Assembly: GCF_900130025.1 (NCBI RefSeq)
Contig: NZ_FQXR01000013.1
Coordinates: 1 to 64,000, forward strand
Direction: 5' to 3'
Source: Sporanaerobacter acetigenes DSM 13106
Lineage (GTDB): Bacteria; Bacillota; Clostridia; Tissierellales; Sporanaerobacteraceae
Length of the DNA stretch: 64,000 nt
Part shown: positions 62,675 to 64,000 of the stretch, one piece after another
Numbering within the stretch: position 1 is the first letter of the stretch
Layout of the letters: each line of letters starts with the position of its first letter
Notes under the pieces: model-generated
Seen by the model: only the letters and a program-made list of their open reading frames with translations
What the model was told of the DNA's origin: nothing
Databases searched by the model: none
Position numbers and translations under genes: made by a program

Positions 62675-63809
62675 ATTTATCCTCCACCCCCGACATTCTA
62701 TTATTTATCATTCTTATTATAAGTAAAAATGTAATTATACCTAATATAAAAAATCCTAAAGTAAGTAATTTCACTTTATATAAGGTAATATCATAAAAAT
62801 ACCCATAACTGCTTAAGTTCATTTTTACAGAATTATTTAGCATTCGATAAAATTCAAAATCAAAAATATCACTAACTGGCAAATATTTCCCAGGGATATT
62901 AAATTGAAATTTTATAATCCATTGTAATAAAAATATTGCGCCAAATATCAATAATAATAATTTAATAGCTTCTTCAAGAATTTCATTTATCCTTAGACAT
63001 ATAATCTCTTTTGGATAATATAATTCAAGGTCTTTCTTTACATACTTATTTATGGTATTTATCTTTCTTAGAAAAATTATTGCTATTAATATAAATAACA
63101 AAGAAGCTGTAAATAGCTTAGTCCCTCTGTGCCACTCTATGAGGACTCTATTGGCATCAGAATAATCCATTATGTTTAACATTTCTTCATTTAACTCAGG
63201 AATCCTAAACTTTAAATAGTCTATAAATTTCTCTTTAAAAAACTCTTCTTTGCTATCTACAGGTTTTTGTATAGAAATAATAGAAATATAATTATTTAAG
63301 TCATTTTTTGCGTATTCATAATCTATATATGCTATATCCTTTTCATTCCTTACAAACATGTTACTTTCATTTGTTTTATAAATACCTATAATTTCATAAT
63401 TTTTGTCTTCTATTTCTATATTCTCCCCTACTGAATTAACTGCTCCATACTTTTTTTTAGCTAACCTGTCACTTATTATAATCTGATTTCTATTAGAAAA
63501 GGTATTTTCTCCATATATAAATTCTATTGGTTCCAACTCACAATAATTTTTATCGATTCCTATAACAGTTAAAGGTTGTTCATTTAATACAGTCTCCTGT
63601 TCTATATATAAAGCATATTTATACCTTTCACCAATATATTGTTCTTCTGACAAAATAAAAGGTAGAATTTCATTGTTCATATCAAAGGATAACTCTATTC
63701 TTTCCGATTTCAAAGAAAAATCATTAATTAAACTTTCCTGAAACAAAAATATAGCTAAAAGTACGATTACAAGTCCTATTATCAACACAATTATTTTTTT
63801 ATTCATCAT
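62655..63809 (-). CDS. MacB-like (FtsX-type) permease
   Basis: This 384-residue protein has an N-terminal membrane helix, a MacB_PCD-type extracytoplasmic domain (about 30-215, with IIISDRLAKKKYGAVNSVG and YEIIGIYKTNE) and three more membrane segments (near 230, 290 and 350). This is the four-helix layout of MacB/FtsX permeases, which do not transport through a pore but couple ATP use to extracytoplasmic work. The gene overlaps the next ATPase gene by 20 nt. I chose the ATG at 63809, preceded by GAGGTG; a GTG at 63818 sits within that site. Confidence 0.82.
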   Translation of the reverse strand: MMNKKIIVLIIGLVIVLLAIFLFQESLINDFSLKSERIELSFDMNNEILPFILSEEQYIGERYKYALYIEQETVLNEQPLTVIGIDKNYCELEPIEFIYGENTFSNRNQIIISDRLAKKKYGAVNSVGENIEIEDKNYEIIGIYKTNESNMFVRNEKDIAYIDYEYAKNDLNNYISIISIQKPVDSKEEFFKEKFIDYLKFRIPELNEEMLNIMDYSDANRVLIEWHRGTKLFTASLLFILIAIIFLRKINTINKYVKKDLELYYPKEIICLRINEILEEAIKLLLLIFGAIFLLQWIIKFQFNIPGKYLPVSDIFDFEFYRMLNNSVKMNLSSYGYFYDITLYKVKLLTLGFFILGIITFLLIIRMINNRMSGVEDKYGRSSI

Positions 63810-64000
63810 AATGAGCACCTCTATTATCCAATACCCTCACAATCATTCCATCCATAACTGGCTTTGTAGATCTTTCAATAATTTGAGTGTCAGGAGAAAA
63901 ACCACCTTGAATTGCCGCTTCAATTTGATTGTTTTCAGCTACCTTAACCACCATTTTCACTACCTCATCTTTTTGTCGAATAGATTTTCCCTTCACAATA
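63799..64000 (-). CDS. C-terminal end of a protein running off the window
   Basis: The last 66 codons of a gene enter from the right edge and end VRVLDNRGAHYDE, overlapping the MacB-like gene start by 11 nt. Its frame is open to the edge; a GTG at 63996 lacks a ribosome binding site in view. With a MacB-like permease downstream it could be a MacA/HlyD-like adaptor, but nothing in the fragment proves that. Confidence 0.5.
   Translation of the reverse strand, partial: IVKGKSIRQKDEVVKMVVKVAENNQIEAAIQGGFSPDTQIIERSTKPVMDGMIVRVLDNRGAHYDE

Overview
The window is AT-rich, densely coded DNA with mostly minus-strand genes. It looks like the chromosome of an anaerobic, amino-acid-fermenting, spore-forming low-GC Gram-positive (Clostridia, perhaps Tissierellales-like). 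That assignment is inference from several features: a glycine/sarcosine/betaine-type reductase component B with an in-frame UGA selenocysteine codon, a second selenoprotein (a peroxiredoxin), S-layer homology proteins, LysM proteins behind sigma-K-like promoters, and strong AGGAGG ribosome binding sites. I see no rRNA, tRNA, CRISPR array, insertion sequence or prophage.

Layout. 1-2.1 kb: two LysM proteins with near-identical promoters, then a membrane protein with a MarR regulator. 2.1-12.5 kb: a lipoprotein, a NhaC-type antiporter, a DEAD-box helicase, a radical SAM protein, an M42 peptidase, a periplasmic-sensor GGDEF-EAL protein, a hidden small zinc-ribbon gene, a YibQ-like deacetylase and two unknown small proteins. 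12.6-17.5 kb: a TetR-MMPL-heptad-repeat operon with two clear TetR operators on one promoter. 17.6-23.0 kb: grdX, a grdE-type proprotein gene, a grdB-type selenoprotein gene and an NSS transporter, with a GntR regulator just upstream. 23.1-26.1 kb: purC, a metallophosphoesterase lipoprotein and exonuclease III.

26.2-41.7 kb is a peptide-handling region. It has two separate TldD/TldE pairs, a sigma/anti-sigma pair, a prolidase-like amidohydrolase and a complete oppABCDF operon. The opp promoter is divergent from an ArsR-type regulator and is studded with TCTAA/TTAGA inverted repeats. 41.7-48 kb: pyridoxal/pyridoxamine kinase, the selenoprotein peroxiredoxin, an SLH-glucosaminidase, a LysR-pseudouridine synthase pair and a divergent iron-type alcohol dehydrogenase. 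48.1-58.2 kb: topoisomerase III, an ABC-F protein, a CofE-like ligase, a secreted subtilase and an SLH-TraB/GumN protein. 58.2-64 kb: an ABC-2 exporter, then a MacB-like permease overlapping a MsmX/UgpC-type ATPase, and the end of one more gene running off the window.

The genes fit a peptide- and amino-acid-fermenting lifestyle: secreted proteolysis, Opp uptake, cytoplasmic peptidases (M42, TldD/E, prolidase-like) and Stickland-type reduction. The most notable points are the two selenoproteins, which a standard gene caller would truncate. Both have a hairpin starting exactly 13 nt after the UGA. Others are a grdX with no recognisable start codon, the duplicated TldD/E pairs near Opp, the regulated opp promoter, and the unusual MsmX-type ATPase/MacB pairing.
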